A stretch of DNA of 64,000 bases, from NCBI RefSeq assembly GCF_021729015.1, contig NZ_JAJQQZ010000001.1, forward strand, positions 558,001 to 622,000, in the 5' to 3' direction. Positions 51,267 through 59,884 of this stretch are shown here, one piece after another. Every line of letters begins with the position of its first letter. The stretch's first letter is position 1. Source of the DNA: Halobacterium rubrum. Lineage in GTDB: Archaea; Halobacteriota; Halobacteria; Halobacteriales; Halobacteriaceae. A program made the translations under genes and the position numbers. The notes beneath the pieces were generated by a model. That model was not told where the DNA came from. It saw nothing but the letters and a program-made list of their open reading frames with translations, and ran no database searches.

Positions 51267-52097
51267 ATGAGCCGCTCGGGTCGGTCCGCGCTGGTCGCCC
51301 GTCGCCGGCGGGAACGGGTCGCCGTCTGGGTCGTTGGCCTCCTCGTGGTCGCCGCCGCTGTCGGCGTCGGGTGGGCGGCGACGCCCTACCACGACGCCCG
51401 TGGGAGCGTCGCCGGCGTCGAGGCCCGGGACGACGTCACCGTCGAGCGCACCGGCGCAGGCGGGTACGTCCTCCGGCCGACGGGGACCGACACGGACACG
51501 GGCCTCGTGTTCTACCCCGGGGCGCGCGTTCACCCGGACGCCTACGTCGAGTCGCTCGCCCCGCTCGCGAGCGAGGCCGGCGTCACCGTCGTCGTCCCGA
51601 AGCTCCCGCTGAACCTCGCCGTCGTCGACTACGGGCTGGCGAACACGGGCGTTCGCCCGCACGCCGCCGAGCGCGCGATGGCGGCCCGAGACGGCGTCGA
51701 GGAGTGGTACGTCGGGGGGCACTCTCTCGGCGGCGCGATGGCGTGCCGGTACGCCGCCGGGAGCGAGGACGTCTCCGGGCTGGTGCTGTACGGCTCCTAC
51801 TGCGACGTGGACGTCTCCGACCGCGCGGACCTCGCCGTGCTGAGCGTCGCCGGGGCGGACGACGGCGTCCTGAACCGGGCGGCGTACGAGGACTCCCTCG
51901 CGAACCTCCCCGGGTCGGCGCGCGTCGTGGTGGTGCCGGGCGTCAACCACACCCAGTTCGGGACGTACGTCGGCCAGGACGCCCCCTCGGGGACGACCTT
52001 CGAGACCGCCCACGAGCGACTGAACGGCGTCGCAGTCCCGTGGTTCCAGAACCGGACCAATACCGTCGGGCTGGCTCGCGGCCGGCCGGCGGGCTGA
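51267..52097 (+). CDS. Membrane-anchored alpha/beta hydrolase
   Basis: A 276-residue protein with an N-terminal basic stretch and a TM anchor (about 20-40). The nucleophile elbow is YVGGHSLGGAMACRYA with the catalytic Ser. A likely acid and His lie in SVAGADDGVLN and VVVPGVNHTQFG. This is the alpha/beta-hydrolase type related to dienelactone hydrolases. The catalytic domain follows the anchor and is likely outside the membrane. The substrate is unknown. The ATG giving MSRSGRSALVARR was chosen as start. Confidence 0.83.
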   Translation: MSRSGRSALVARRRRERVAVWVVGLLVVAAAVGVGWAATPYHDARGSVAGVEARDDVTVERTGAGGYVLRPTGTDTDTGLVFYPGARVHPDAYVESLAPLASEAGVTVVVPKLPLNLAVVDYGLANTGVRPHAAERAMAARDGVEEWYVGGHSLGGAMACRYAAGSEDVSGLVLYGSYCDVDVSDRADLAVLSVAGADDGVLNRAAYEDSLANLPGSARVVVVPGVNHTQFGTYVGQDAPSGTTFETAHERLNGVAVPWFQNRTNTVGLARGRPAG

Positions 52098-52100
52098 CTG

Positions 52101-52796
52101 CTACTTCGGCACCCAGACGAGCGGGTGGTTGCGCCACATCCAGCGCTCCTCGGGCTTGTCGACGACCGCCCAGAAGCTCCGCGGCCACGTGTCGAGTGCG
52201 TCGTGGATGGCGTCGTAGGACAGCGTGCTCTCGCCGTCGACGACGAGACCGAACCGCTCGGCGTACCGCTGCGGGTCGACTTCCTCGGGTGGATCGTCGA
52301 GGACGCGGCCGTAGTGCGCTCGCCCGAGGTCGTTCGTGTACGTGAGCACGAGGTCGCCGCCGGGCGCGACGGCGTCGTACAGCGACCGGAGCGCCGTCTC
52401 CGAGTCGGCGACGTACTCGAGGGTGTGACAGCACGCCACGAGGTCGAACTGACGGCCAGGGTCGAAGTCGGGGAGGACGCCGCGCTCGAAGGCGACGTTC
52501 GACGCGTCCTGCTCTGCCGCGCGCTCGCGGCTCTCGGACAGCACCGACGCGGCGGCGTCGTAGCCGACGACCTCGGCGTCGGAGTAGCGGTCGGCCAGCG
52601 CGAACGTCAGGGCGCCGCCCCCGCAGCCCACGTCGGCCACGGTCGCCGGCGCGCCGCGCTCGGCGGCGAACGCTGGCACGAGGTCGACGGCGTGGTGGGC
52701 TGCGGCGTTCGCGCTCTCGCGGTCCTCGTCGTCGGCGTCGGCCCAGAACGCCCCCCAGTCGATGGTCTCGGGGTGCGTGGGGTCGTCGCCGGTCAT
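52101..52796 (-). CDS. Class I SAM-dependent methyltransferase
   Basis: A 231-residue protein. SAM-binding motif I is TVADVGCGGGALTFAL, the acidic loop is VVGYDAAA, and motif IV is FDLVACCHTLEYV. The C-terminal part has RWMWRNHPLVWVPK. The family includes small-molecule, lipid and tRNA methyltransferases, and I cannot tell which applies. It is convergent with the hydrolase, 3 bp away. Its long upstream region (396 bp) has no gene. Confidence 0.82.
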   Translation of the reverse strand: MTGDDPTHPETIDWGAFWADADDEDRESANAAAHHAVDLVPAFAAERGAPATVADVGCGGGALTFALADRYSDAEVVGYDAAASVLSESRERAAEQDASNVAFERGVLPDFDPGRQFDLVACCHTLEYVADSETALRSLYDAVAPGGDLVLTYTNDLGRAHYGRVLDDPPEEVDPQRYAERFGLVVDGESTLSYDAIHDALDTWPRSFWAVVDKPEERWMWRNHPLVWVPK

Positions 52797-53192
52797 CGTC
52801 GGTCGGTCGCGTCGGCGGGGTCGGGGGTGACTGTCAGAGACTGGGCACTGCCGGTACCGTCGGCTGGGGAGTTGGCTGGCATGGTGGCGTCGAGACTGCG
52901 GGGTGGTCTGCGGGCGCTACGAGCTGCCGCGCCAGTGCTCGGGTGATAGCGGCGCGGAGCAGACGCTATGGGGGACTGATAGAAGAAGCCACCGATTTAA
53001 TTTCGTTTTGACTCTTGCTTAATTATTAACACCCTGGGGATTTAGTGGTTTTTCCGAACTCGCTGACAGGTCACCGCTCGACCAGCGACTGTCGACCCCC
53101 GCTCCGCCGGACACTGAGCCGAGGCCCCTGCTGGTGGCTCGCACAGTGCCGCCACCGAAACAGTGTAGCCGCTCGTCTCCGCATACCCACGC
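52797..53192. other. 396-bp region without a supported gene
   Basis: Between the methyltransferase and the small gene at 53193. An AT-rich stretch (about 52990-53050; TTTAATTT and TTAATTATT) probably serves as promoter. A short open frame of 39 codons (52830-52949) could exist on the plus strand, but I see no homology or promoter for it. The remaining GC-rich part shows nothing recognisable. Confidence 0.4.
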
Positions 53193-53366
53193 ATGGGCTT
53201 CGGCAAACACCTCACGAACGGCATCGTCTCGCTCGTCGTCAGCGTCGCCGCCACCCTGCTCGCCGCCGACGACGGCGACGGCCCCTGGGAGCTCGAACAG
53301 GTCGCCCTCGCCGTCGCGGTGTCGGCGTTCCTCTCCGGGTTCTTCACGAGCTACTTCGCCGAGTAG
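53193..53366 (+). CDS. Small 57-residue membrane protein
   Basis: The frame encodes MGFGKHLTNGIVSLVVSV, then ATLLAADDGDGPWELEQ and VAVSAFLSGFFTSYFAE. Two hydrophobic segments (about 10-25 and 39-54) with an acidic loop form a hairpin. Codon use is high-GC. I do not recognise it. It lies between the gene-free stretch and the gene at 53415 on the same strand. Confidence 0.6.
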   Translation: MGFGKHLTNGIVSLVVSVAATLLAADDGDGPWELEQVALAVAVSAFLSGFFTSYFAE

Positions 53367-53414
53367 CGCCGGCCCCGGGGAAACGCCGATACGGCGCCCG
53401 CGCCTAGCGCACTC

Positions 53415-53753
53415 ATGGACGAACCAGCACCGGCCGGCGACGACTGGCCGGACCGCCCGCTGTCCCCGAGCGAAGCCAGCGACCACCTCGACGCCGCCGA
53501 GGACGTGCGCGCCGTCTGGGTGATGGACCACGACGACGGCGTGCGCTCCACGGTCGTCCCCGACGACGCCCCAGAGGACGCGGTCGTGGACGTCGTCCTC
53601 GAGACGACCACGGGCTTCGAGATGTACAGCTACACGCGCGGCCAGTGGATGGACTACGGCACGCAGCGCCACGACGACGAGGACGCCCCCTCGATGGCGG
53701 GGACGCTGGAGAGCTACCGGGTGCTCGCCGGGGACTCGGAGCTGTCGACGTGA
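53415..53753 (+). CDS. Small acidic hypothetical protein
   Basis: A 112-residue soluble, acidic protein: PLSPSEASDHLDAAEDVRAVWVMDH followed by RSTVVPDDAPEDAVVDVVLE and GFEMYSYTRGQWMDYG. The mixture of strands suggests a small alpha/beta domain. I do not recognise it. It is convergent with the radical-SAM gene, 16 bp away. Confidence 0.6.
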   Translation: MDEPAPAGDDWPDRPLSPSEASDHLDAAEDVRAVWVMDHDDGVRSTVVPDDAPEDAVVDVVLETTTGFEMYSYTRGQWMDYGTQRHDDEDAPSMAGTLESYRVLAGDSELST

Positions 53754-53769
53754 GGTCGCCCGCCGGCCG

Positions 53770-54849
53770 TCACTCGGCCAGCGGGAGGTTGTAGGCGGTC
53801 TCCCGCTCGACGACCACGTCGTGGGTCGCCTCGCACTCGCAGGACACCTCCGAGAACACCGACGGGTCCTGCCGCAGGTCGAAGTCCTTGATGGCCTTCT
53901 GCACGAGGTCGTCGCACTCCCCGCAGTTGTGCGGCCCGCGGTCGCTGCCGTGGCCGACCGGGTCCGAGACGACGATGGCGTCGACGTCCGCCGTCGACTC
54001 CAGCACCGCTGCGACCGACCAGAGCCACGGTGGCCGGTAGCCGCCGCGGAAGTGCAGCTGGTCGACCATCGTGTACTGCTGGACGTTCGTCGGGTTCATC
54101 GACACCGTGTGGCAGCCCTCGACGGCCGCACAGCGCCGAATCGAGGACTGCATGTCCTCGATGGCGTCGCTCTCGGAGAGGAACGGCGGCTTCATGAGGA
54201 GGTACGCCTTCACGCCGGCGTCGGCCTCCAGCGCCTCCGCGCAGGCGGCCTCGAAGTCGCTGAAGTCGAAGTACTTGTTCACGCAGTCGTGGCGCACCCG
54301 GTCGGTCGCCGTCTCCAGCCCGACCGCCACGTCCGTCTCCAGGCCGACGCCGGTGAAGTCCGCGAGCTTCTCGCGCTCGACGAAGTCCGGCAGGCTCTCC
54401 ACGACGATGCGCTCGCGGTCCGCGAACGTCTCGGCGATGGCCTGCCGGGTCTCGGCGGGGACCTCGCGCTCGTCGAGGAACGACCCGCTCGTGTAGATCT
54501 TGATGAGCCCGGCTTCCTCGTCGGCCTCCTCCCGTTCGTGGGCGAGACACTCGTCGATCTGTGCCATCAGGTCCTCGTGGGCGACCGACCCGCCCTCGAC
54601 GGACTCGGCGACGTACCCGCACATCGTGCAGCCGCCGGCCCGCGCCCACCGGCAGCCGCCCGTGTTCAGGATGATGGTGAGGCTGTCGTAGACGCCGTCG
54701 GGCGTGTTGTCCTCGTCCAGCCAGACCCGCGTGGGCTCCCGGGGGTCGTAGTCCTTGGCCCCCTTCTCGTCCCGCAGCTCCCGCATCACCTTGTTGTGGG
54801 CGTCCATCCCCCGCCCACGCTCGTAGACCTCCGCGCTCGGCTCGCTCAT
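53770..54849 (-). CDS. Archaeosine synthase radical-SAM subunit (RaSEA, ArcS beta)
   Basis: A 359-residue radical-SAM protein (Elp3-like). The cluster-binding cysteines are in NTGGCRWARAGGCTMCGY, with spacing wider than the standard CxxxCxxC. Further conserved parts are LIKIYTSGSFLDEREV, VVESLPDFV, VAVGLETATDRVRHDCVNKYF and a C-terminal zinc-like set HNCGECDD and CECEATHD. The family completes archaeosine synthesis with ArcS by cleaving the lysine adduct on preQ0-tRNA. tgtA and arcS are encoded 17-20 kb away in this window. The start MSEPSAEVYERG was chosen over upstream shadow residues. Confidence 0.92.
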   Translation of the reverse strand: MSEPSAEVYERGRGMDAHNKVMRELRDEKGAKDYDPREPTRVWLDEDNTPDGVYDSLTIILNTGGCRWARAGGCTMCGYVAESVEGGSVAHEDLMAQIDECLAHEREEADEEAGLIKIYTSGSFLDEREVPAETRQAIAETFADRERIVVESLPDFVEREKLADFTGVGLETDVAVGLETATDRVRHDCVNKYFDFSDFEAACAEALEADAGVKAYLLMKPPFLSESDAIEDMQSSIRRCAAVEGCHTVSMNPTNVQQYTMVDQLHFRGGYRPPWLWSVAAVLESTADVDAIVVSDPVGHGSDRGPHNCGECDDLVQKAIKDFDLRQDPSVFSEVSCECEATHDVVVERETAYNLPLAE

Positions 54850-54989
54850 TGCCCGCGAACAGGACTCGCGGCCGTAAATCGGCTTCGTCTGGGTCCGGCG
54901 GCCCCGTCGACCGAACACCACTCCGCAACTAGTGTGACAGCATCCCACAAATCTAAACCGTTTTAGTGGTTCCGGGAGAGGCCACGAAC

Positions 54990-55175
54990 GTGAGCAAAGC
55001 GACCTTCGAACTGTACGAGGACGAGGCCGGACAGTACCGCTGGCGGCTCGAACACGACAACGGCAACATCATCGCGGACTCCGGCGAGGGGTACGCGTCC
55101 AAACAGAAGGCCCGCGAGGGCATCGAGTCGGTGAAGACCAACGCCGCAGACGCCGACGTCGAGGAACTCGACTGA
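54990..55175 (+). CDS. DUF1508 (YegP-like) protein
   Basis: A 61-residue protein starting at GTG: SKATFELYEDEAGQYRWRLE, then NIIADSGEGYASKQKAREGIESVK. This is the single-repeat DUF1508 domain found widely in haloarchaea. The fold is known from YegP, but the function is not. A TATA-like TCTAAA (54952-54957) lies 33-38 nt upstream. It is divergent from the radical-SAM gene. Confidence 0.9.
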   Translation: MSKATFELYEDEAGQYRWRLEHDNGNIIADSGEGYASKQKAREGIESVKTNAADADVEELD

Positions 55176-55192
55176 CGAGTCGGCCCGCACCG

Positions 55193-55208
55193 GCGGGCTG
55201 TCGACACC
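55193..55208 (+). terminator. 6-bp GC hairpin after the DUF1508 gene
   Basis: GCCCGC and GCGGGC flank ACCG, 17 nt after the stop codon. It is a candidate 3' end, though no T run follows. Confidence 0.4.
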
Positions 55209-55276
55209 GGTCGCGCAGTTCGCCACGACCCTCCTGCGACCCGCCGTTCTTGTGCCACGAACACGTAGCACACGGC

Positions 55277-56365
55277 ATGTCCGTCCGGGGCGCGCTCGCT
55301 GCGGCCGTCGACTGGCTGGAGCCGCGGCCCCGCCTCGTCGACTGGTCGCTGTTCGCGCTCGTCGCCGCCGAAGCCGTCACCGGCCTGGTCTCGTTCACCC
55401 TCGGGACGCCGTCCGACTGGCCGGTGTTCTGGGCCCACCGCGCACTCGGCGTCGCCATCGTCGCGCTGCTGGCGTTCAAGCTCGCTCGGGTCCGCCGGAA
55501 CCTCACGAACCCACGACGCTGGCGGCGCTCCACCGCGCTGTCCGTGCTCGCCGCCGTCGCCGCCGTCGGCGCGCTCGGCACCGGCGTCGCGTGGGTGTTC
55601 GGCCTCGACGTCCGTGTCTCGCTGTGGACGCTGCTGTCCGTCCACGTCGCGTTCGGCCTGCTGTTGCTGGTCGTCGTGCCGCTGCACGCCGCCACCCGGT
55701 TCCGGCTGCCGCGCCGTGAGGACGTCGAGGGCCGGCGCACCGCGCTCCAGTACAGCGCGCTGCTCGTCGCCGGCGCCGTCACGTACCGCGCCCAGCAGGC
55801 GGCGAACCGTGTGCTCGGCACGGCTGGCGCCGACCGCCGGTTCACGGGCTCCCAGCCACGCGAGGGCGACGGCAACGACGCCTTCCCCGTCACGTCGTGG
55901 GTCGCCGACGACCCCCAGCCCGTCGACGTGGAATCCTACCAGCTCGCCGTCACCGGCCGCGTCGCGGACTCGCTGGCCCTGCCCGTCGACGAAGTGGCGG
56001 CCGGCGACGCGGAGCGCGCGCTCCTCGACTGCACGAGCGGCTGGTACACCGTCCAGGCGTGGCAGGGAGTCCGCGTCGCCGACCTGCTCGACGCCGCCGG
56101 CGGCACGACCGACGGCGCCAGCCACGTCCGGTTCGTCTCCGTCACGGGCTACCGGTGGACGCTGCCCGTCGACGAAGCGCGCGACGCCCTGCTCGCGACG
56201 CACGTCGGCGGCGAGCCGCTGACGCACGGCCACGGCGCGCCGGTCCGGCTGGTCGCCCCCGGCCGCCGCGGGTTCCAGTGGGTGAAGTGGGTGACGCGGG
56301 TGGAAGTGCGGGCCGGCCCCGACCCCGCGCAGTGGGTCGTGACGCTCGTCAGCGGCTTCGACTGA
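55277..56365 (+). CDS. Membrane-fused molybdopterin-dependent oxidoreductase (SUOX-like)
   Basis: A 362-residue protein. Four N-terminal TM segments (about 18-145) include cytochrome-b-like histidines (WAHRALGVAIV, LSVHVAFGLLLLV). The C-terminal domain (about 185-355) is the sulfite-oxidase molybdopterin fold: LDCTSGWYTVQAWQGVRVADLL with the Mo-ligand Cys, and VRLVAPGRRGFQWVKWV. The fusion is a typical haloarchaeal form of YedY/MsrP-like enzymes. No Tat signal is seen, and topology suggests the catalytic domain is linked to membrane electron transfer. It overlaps the next convergent gene by 17 bp. Confidence 0.85.
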   Translation: MSVRGALAAAVDWLEPRPRLVDWSLFALVAAEAVTGLVSFTLGTPSDWPVFWAHRALGVAIVALLAFKLARVRRNLTNPRRWRRSTALSVLAAVAAVGALGTGVAWVFGLDVRVSLWTLLSVHVAFGLLLLVVVPLHAATRFRLPRREDVEGRRTALQYSALLVAGAVTYRAQQAANRVLGTAGADRRFTGSQPREGDGNDAFPVTSWVADDPQPVDVESYQLAVTGRVADSLALPVDEVAAGDAERALLDCTSGWYTVQAWQGVRVADLLDAAGGTTDGASHVRFVSVTGYRWTLPVDEARDALLATHVGGEPLTHGHGAPVRLVAPGRRGFQWVKWVTRVEVRAGPDPAQWVVTLVSGFD

Positions 56366-56687
56366 CCGCGGCGGCGACGGCGCCGACGGCGGCGCCCGCG
56401 AGGTTCGCGACGGCGTCGCCGAGGCTCGCCCCACGACCGACCATCGGCTGGAGCACTTCGACGCCCGCACCGAACCCGGAGACGGCGAGAACGACACTCA
56501 CGAGCGTCCGCCGGCCGGCGTCCTCCACGGCGCGCGTCGCCGCGAACGCTACGGCCGCGTACCCGGCGAGGTGCGCGAGCTTGTCGGCGCCGGTCGGGAC
56601 ACTGTCGCCGTCCGGAACCGGCACGAGCGACGTCGCGAGCACGACGACCGCGAGCGCGACAGCGACGCCGGCCCAGCGTCGCCGCAT
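56349..56687 (-). CDS. VanZ-like small membrane protein
   Basis: A 112-residue protein with three to four hydrophobic segments. The VanZ-like motif DKLAHLAGYAAVAFAATRA is near 35-53, and GVEVLQPMVGRGASLGDAVANL follows. The function in archaea is unknown. Its end overlaps the molybdopterin oxidoreductase by 17 bp. It lies 2 bp downstream of purC on the same strand, so it is probably in the purC transcript. Confidence 0.75.
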   Translation of the reverse strand: MRRRWAGVAVALAVVVLATSLVPVPDGDSVPTGADKLAHLAGYAAVAFAATRAVEDAGRRTLVSVVLAVSGFGAGVEVLQPMVGRGASLGDAVANLAGAAVGAVAAAVSRSR

Positions 56688-56689
56688 CG

Positions 56690-57772
56690 TCACTCCGGCT
56701 CGAACGCGGACAGCGCCTCCCCGAGCGGCGGCGCGTCCGCGAACCACTCGTGGCCCGTGTAGCGGTTCGCGCCCGCCGCGTACAGGTCCGCGGTCGCCTG
56801 CAGAATCTCGGGCGGCAGCGGGTCCGGAGACGCCTCGCACAGCGACTTCCAGTCGGCGACGCCGCGCTCGTCGGCTTCCTGCTTGGCCGCCTTCACGGCC
56901 TCGACCCAGTCGGGGTCGCTGCGCTTGTAGAACTGCCGCACCGCCTCCTTGGAGACCTCGCGGCCGTCGAACCGGAAGCGGTTCTCGTCGAACGTCCCGA
57001 CGACGTCGGCCACCCGGAGCTCGCCGTCGACGTACAGGCACTCGATCTTGCCGTCCTCGTGGACGAACCCGGTCTCGGCGGCGCGCTCCGTGACGACCTC
57101 GTTCACGCGCCGAGCGAGCGCGTCCAGTTCGGCGATGCCGGCCGCGCCGGCGATGCGGTCGGCTTCGGGATTCGAGAGGTAGCGGTCCTGCTCCTCGTAC
57201 TTCGTGGAGAACTCCACGACGGTGTCCGGGAGGTCGACGGGCTCGTCGGGCCACTCGCTCGCCTCGAGGCCGACGTCGGCGGGGTCACACCGCGTCCGCA
57301 GGCTCGACCCGACGGGCACGCTGTTGCGGAACACGACCTCCAGCGGCACGAGGTAGTTCTCGCCCGCCGCCTCGTGGTACTGGTCGTAGTCGTAGGCGCC
57401 GCCCTCGAAGGGCAGGTCGGGGACCTGCGTGAGGCCGACGACCATCTCGCTCGGCACCTCGGGCGCGTCCGCGAGGGCGACGGTGTCGCCGTCGGGTGTG
57501 CTCGCTCGCGGGTCGCCGTGCTTCTCGCTCGCGCTGTCCGCGGAACGTGGTTCCGCGCGGACCCCTTCGTAGTGCGTCGGCACGCCCTCGGCCTCGAGGA
57601 GCTCGAAGTTGAACGCGCCCATCGTGCAGAGGCTCGCACCCTTCCCCGGAATCAAGTCGGGCATCTCGCCCCAGTCGAAGACGGAGTACCGGTCGCTGAA
57701 CTCGAAGACGCCCCGACCGAGCGCGTCCCGGGTGGGGTCTGACTCGACGCGGAGGTCCTTGACGCTCGCCAT
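56690..57772 (-). CDS. purC: SAICAR synthetase (PurC) with insertion
   Basis: A 360-residue protein. The start [21 protein letters not shown] and then [19 protein letters not shown] is that of haloarchaeal phosphoribosylaminoimidazole-succinocarboxamide synthase. Later parts are [30 protein letters not shown] and [26 protein letters not shown]. It condenses CAIR with aspartate in purine synthesis. Residues 72-96 (between EGVPTHYEG and VALADAPE) are an extra stretch encoded by hairpin DNA. It begins close to divergent cofH. Confidence 0.93.
   Translation of the reverse strand: MASVKDLRVESDPTRDALGRGVFEFSDRYSVFDWGEMPDLIPGKGASLCTMGAFNFELLEAEGVPTHYEGVRAEPRSADSASEKHGDPRASTPDGDTVALADAPEVPSEMVVGLTQVPDLPFEGGAYDYDQYHEAAGENYLVPLEVVFRNSVPVGSSLRTRCDPADVGLEASEWPDEPVDLPDTVVEFSTKYEEQDRYLSNPEADRIAGAAGIAELDALARRVNEVVTERAAETGFVHEDGKIECLYVDGELRVADVVGTFDENRFRFDGREVSKEAVRQFYKRSDPDWVEAVKAAKQEADERGVADWKSLCEASPDPLPPEILQATADLYAAGANRYTGHEWFADAPPLGEALSAFEPE
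57485..57559 (-). repeat. Hairpin-built in-frame insert in purC
   Basis: A perfect 8-bp hairpin (57539-57546 with 57550-57557, loop 3) with additional near-complementary outer arms codes for part of [23 protein letters not shown]. It sits in a surface loop position of PurC. This is the fourth such in-frame hairpin insertion seen in the window. Confidence 0.75.
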
Positions 57773-57921
57773 ACCGCTACACCCGCGACCCCACCCCATC
57801 AATCTTTCACTCTCGTGCCCACAAACCCCCGGTTCGGACTGGAGATGTGCACGTTCGTGGTGTCGCACGGGGGCCTGCCGCTGTGGCAGGGTTTTTGGCC
57901 GTGCGAGCAGTGCCATCGACA

Positions 57922-59283
57922 ATGAGCGACGCCAGCGCCGACCTCGACTTCGACGTGGTCCCCGAGACCGACCAGTCGTTCGAGAACGCGCTGGGGAAGG
58001 CACGCGACGGCGACCGGCTCTCGGTGGACGACGGCGTCGAACTCATGACGACCGGCACCGACAGTGAGGGCATCGACCCCCGGCGCAAGGAACTCGTCCT
58101 CGAGGCCGCCGACCGCCGCCGCGCAGAGGTCGTCGGCGACGAGGTGACGTTCGTCGCGAACCTCAACAACAACGTCACCACGGCCTGCAACACGGGCTGC
58201 CTGTTCTGTAACTTCAAGGACACCGCCCACCGGTTCGAGGCCGACAACGACGAGACCCACGCAGGCTTCACGAAGACCCCCGCGGAGTCGAAGGCGGCCG
58301 TCGCCGACGCCGTCCAGCGCGGCGTCTCCGAGGTCACCTCGGTCTCCGGCCTCCACCCCGCGTTCGGCCTGAACGACGCCCACCGCGCCGTCCTCGACTC
58401 CGAGAACCCCGAGCACAACTACAAGCCCCCGGAGGTGTACGACACCGATCCGACGACGTACGTCGACCAGATTGCGGCGATGAGCGAGGCCGGCGCCCAC
58501 GTCCACTCGATAACGCCCGAAGAAGCCCACCACGCCCAGCGCGGCGTCGACTGGGGCTACGACGAGGTCTACGGGACGCTGGCCGACGCCGGACTCGACA
58601 CCGTCCCCGGGACGGCTGCCGAGATTCTCGTCGACGAGGTCCGGGACGTCATCTGCCCCGGGAAGATGACGACCGACGAGTGGGTCGCCGCGATGGAGGC
58701 AGCCGCCGACGCCGGGCTCCCGATGACCTCCACCATCATGTACGGCCACGTCGAGAACGCCGCCCACCGCGTGAAGCACCTCGACGTCGTCCGGGACCTC
58801 CAGGACCGCACCGGCAACATCACCGAGTTCGTCCCGCTCTCGTTCGTCCACGAGCAGACCCCACTCTACGAACGCGGCGTGGTCGACTCGGGTGCCAGCG
58901 ACGCCGAGGACGAACTCATGATCGCCGTCTCCCGCCTCTATCTGGACAACGTCGACCACATCCAGTCCTCGTGGGTGAAGTTCGGCGACGCGAAGGGCCT
59001 CAAACTCCTGAACTGCGGCGCCGACGACTTCATGGGCACCATCCTCAGCGAGGAGATCACGAAGCGCGCCGGCGGCCAGCACGGCGAGTTCCGGTCGGTC
59101 GCCGACTACGCCGAGATGATTTCGGCCATCGGCCGCACGCCCGTCGAGCGCTCCACGGACTACACCGAGCGCCGCGTCCTCGACCCCGACGCCGACGTGC
59201 TCGGCCCCCGGCTCGGCCCCGAAGCCGACGGCACGCCGCTCGTCCCGGAACGCACCACGCCAGCCGGCGCCGCCGACGACTGA
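57922..59283 (+). CDS. cofH: FO synthase subunit 2 (CofH)
   Basis: A 453-residue radical-SAM enzyme for the 5-deazaflavin FO of coenzyme F420. The [4Fe-4S] cysteines are in [12 protein letters not shown]. Further conserved parts are [49 protein letters not shown] and [15 protein letters not shown]. It joins tyrosine-derived aminomethyl phenol chemistry with CofG. A second member, CofG, is encoded on the opposite strand 600 bp away. The ATG at 57922 was chosen over an upstream frame. Confidence 0.95.
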   Translation: MSDASADLDFDVVPETDQSFENALGKARDGDRLSVDDGVELMTTGTDSEGIDPRRKELVLEAADRRRAEVVGDEVTFVANLNNNVTTACNTGCLFCNFKDTAHRFEADNDETHAGFTKTPAESKAAVADAVQRGVSEVTSVSGLHPAFGLNDAHRAVLDSENPEHNYKPPEVYDTDPTTYVDQIAAMSEAGAHVHSITPEEAHHAQRGVDWGYDEVYGTLADAGLDTVPGTAAEILVDEVRDVICPGKMTTDEWVAAMEAAADAGLPMTSTIMYGHVENAAHRVKHLDVVRDLQDRTGNITEFVPLSFVHEQTPLYERGVVDSGASDAEDELMIAVSRLYLDNVDHIQSSWVKFGDAKGLKLLNCGADDFMGTILSEEITKRAGGQHGEFRSVADYAEMISAIGRTPVERSTDYTERRVLDPDADVLGPRLGPEADGTPLVPERTTPAGAADD

Positions 59284-59287
59284 CGCC

Positions 59288-59845
59288 ATGATGGCCACGA
59301 CGCACGCCGCGATGGGCGTCTGCCTCGCGACACTCGTCCTTCCGGTCGCCCCCGAGTTCGCTGTACCCGCCGCGCTCGGCGCCATCGCCGGCGGCGTCTT
59401 CCCGGACCTCGATGTCGCCGTCGTCGCCCACCGCCGGACGCTGCACTTCCCCGAACACTACTGGCTCGCCGTCCTCGCTGTACTCCCCGTCGCGGTCGTC
59501 TGGCCCGCGCCGGAGACCGTCGCCGCCGCGTTCTTCGCGCTGTCCGCGGCCGTCCACTCCGTCAGCGACGCCTTCGGCGGCGGCCTCGGCGCCCGCCCCT
59601 GGGACAACGACGACCAGCGCGGCGTCTACTCGCACCACCGCGGCGAGTGGATTCCGCCCCGCCGGTGGATTCCCTACGACGGCTCGCCCCGCGACCTCGC
59701 CGCCGCAGCCACGCTCTCGCTGCCCGGCCTGCTGCTGTTCGGCAGTCCGGTCCGGGAACTCACCGCCGCGATGGTCGCGCTCTCCGCCGTCTACGTGCTC
59801 GTCAGGAAGCCGCTGGGGAACTTCGCCGCCCGCCACGACCTCTGA
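59288..59845 (+). CDS. DUF457-type membrane-bound metal-dependent hydrolase homologue, copy 2
   Basis: A 185-residue membrane protein with MMATTHAAMG, GGVFPDLD, AHRRTLHFP, VHSVSDAFGGG and PPRRWIPYDGSP. These are the same motifs, in the same order, as in the protein at 13058. The two are clear paralogues. It starts 5 bp after cofH and may be in its transcript. It is convergent with cofG. The function of the family is unknown. Confidence 0.82.
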   Translation: MMATTHAAMGVCLATLVLPVAPEFAVPAALGAIAGGVFPDLDVAVVAHRRTLHFPEHYWLAVLAVLPVAVVWPAPETVAAAFFALSAAVHSVSDAFGGGLGARPWDNDDQRGVYSHHRGEWIPPRRWIPYDGSPRDLAAAATLSLPGLLLFGSPVRELTAAMVALSAVYVLVRKPLGNFAARHDL

Positions 59846-59884
59846 ACCGCCGTAGAACAGCCGCTCCAACCGGACCGCTGCCGG

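Noticed and set aside
52830-52949. 39-codon plus-strand open stretch upstream of 53193
   Set aside because: It starts at GTG, lacks a promoter at the right distance and has no recognisable family, so it is not reported as a gene.
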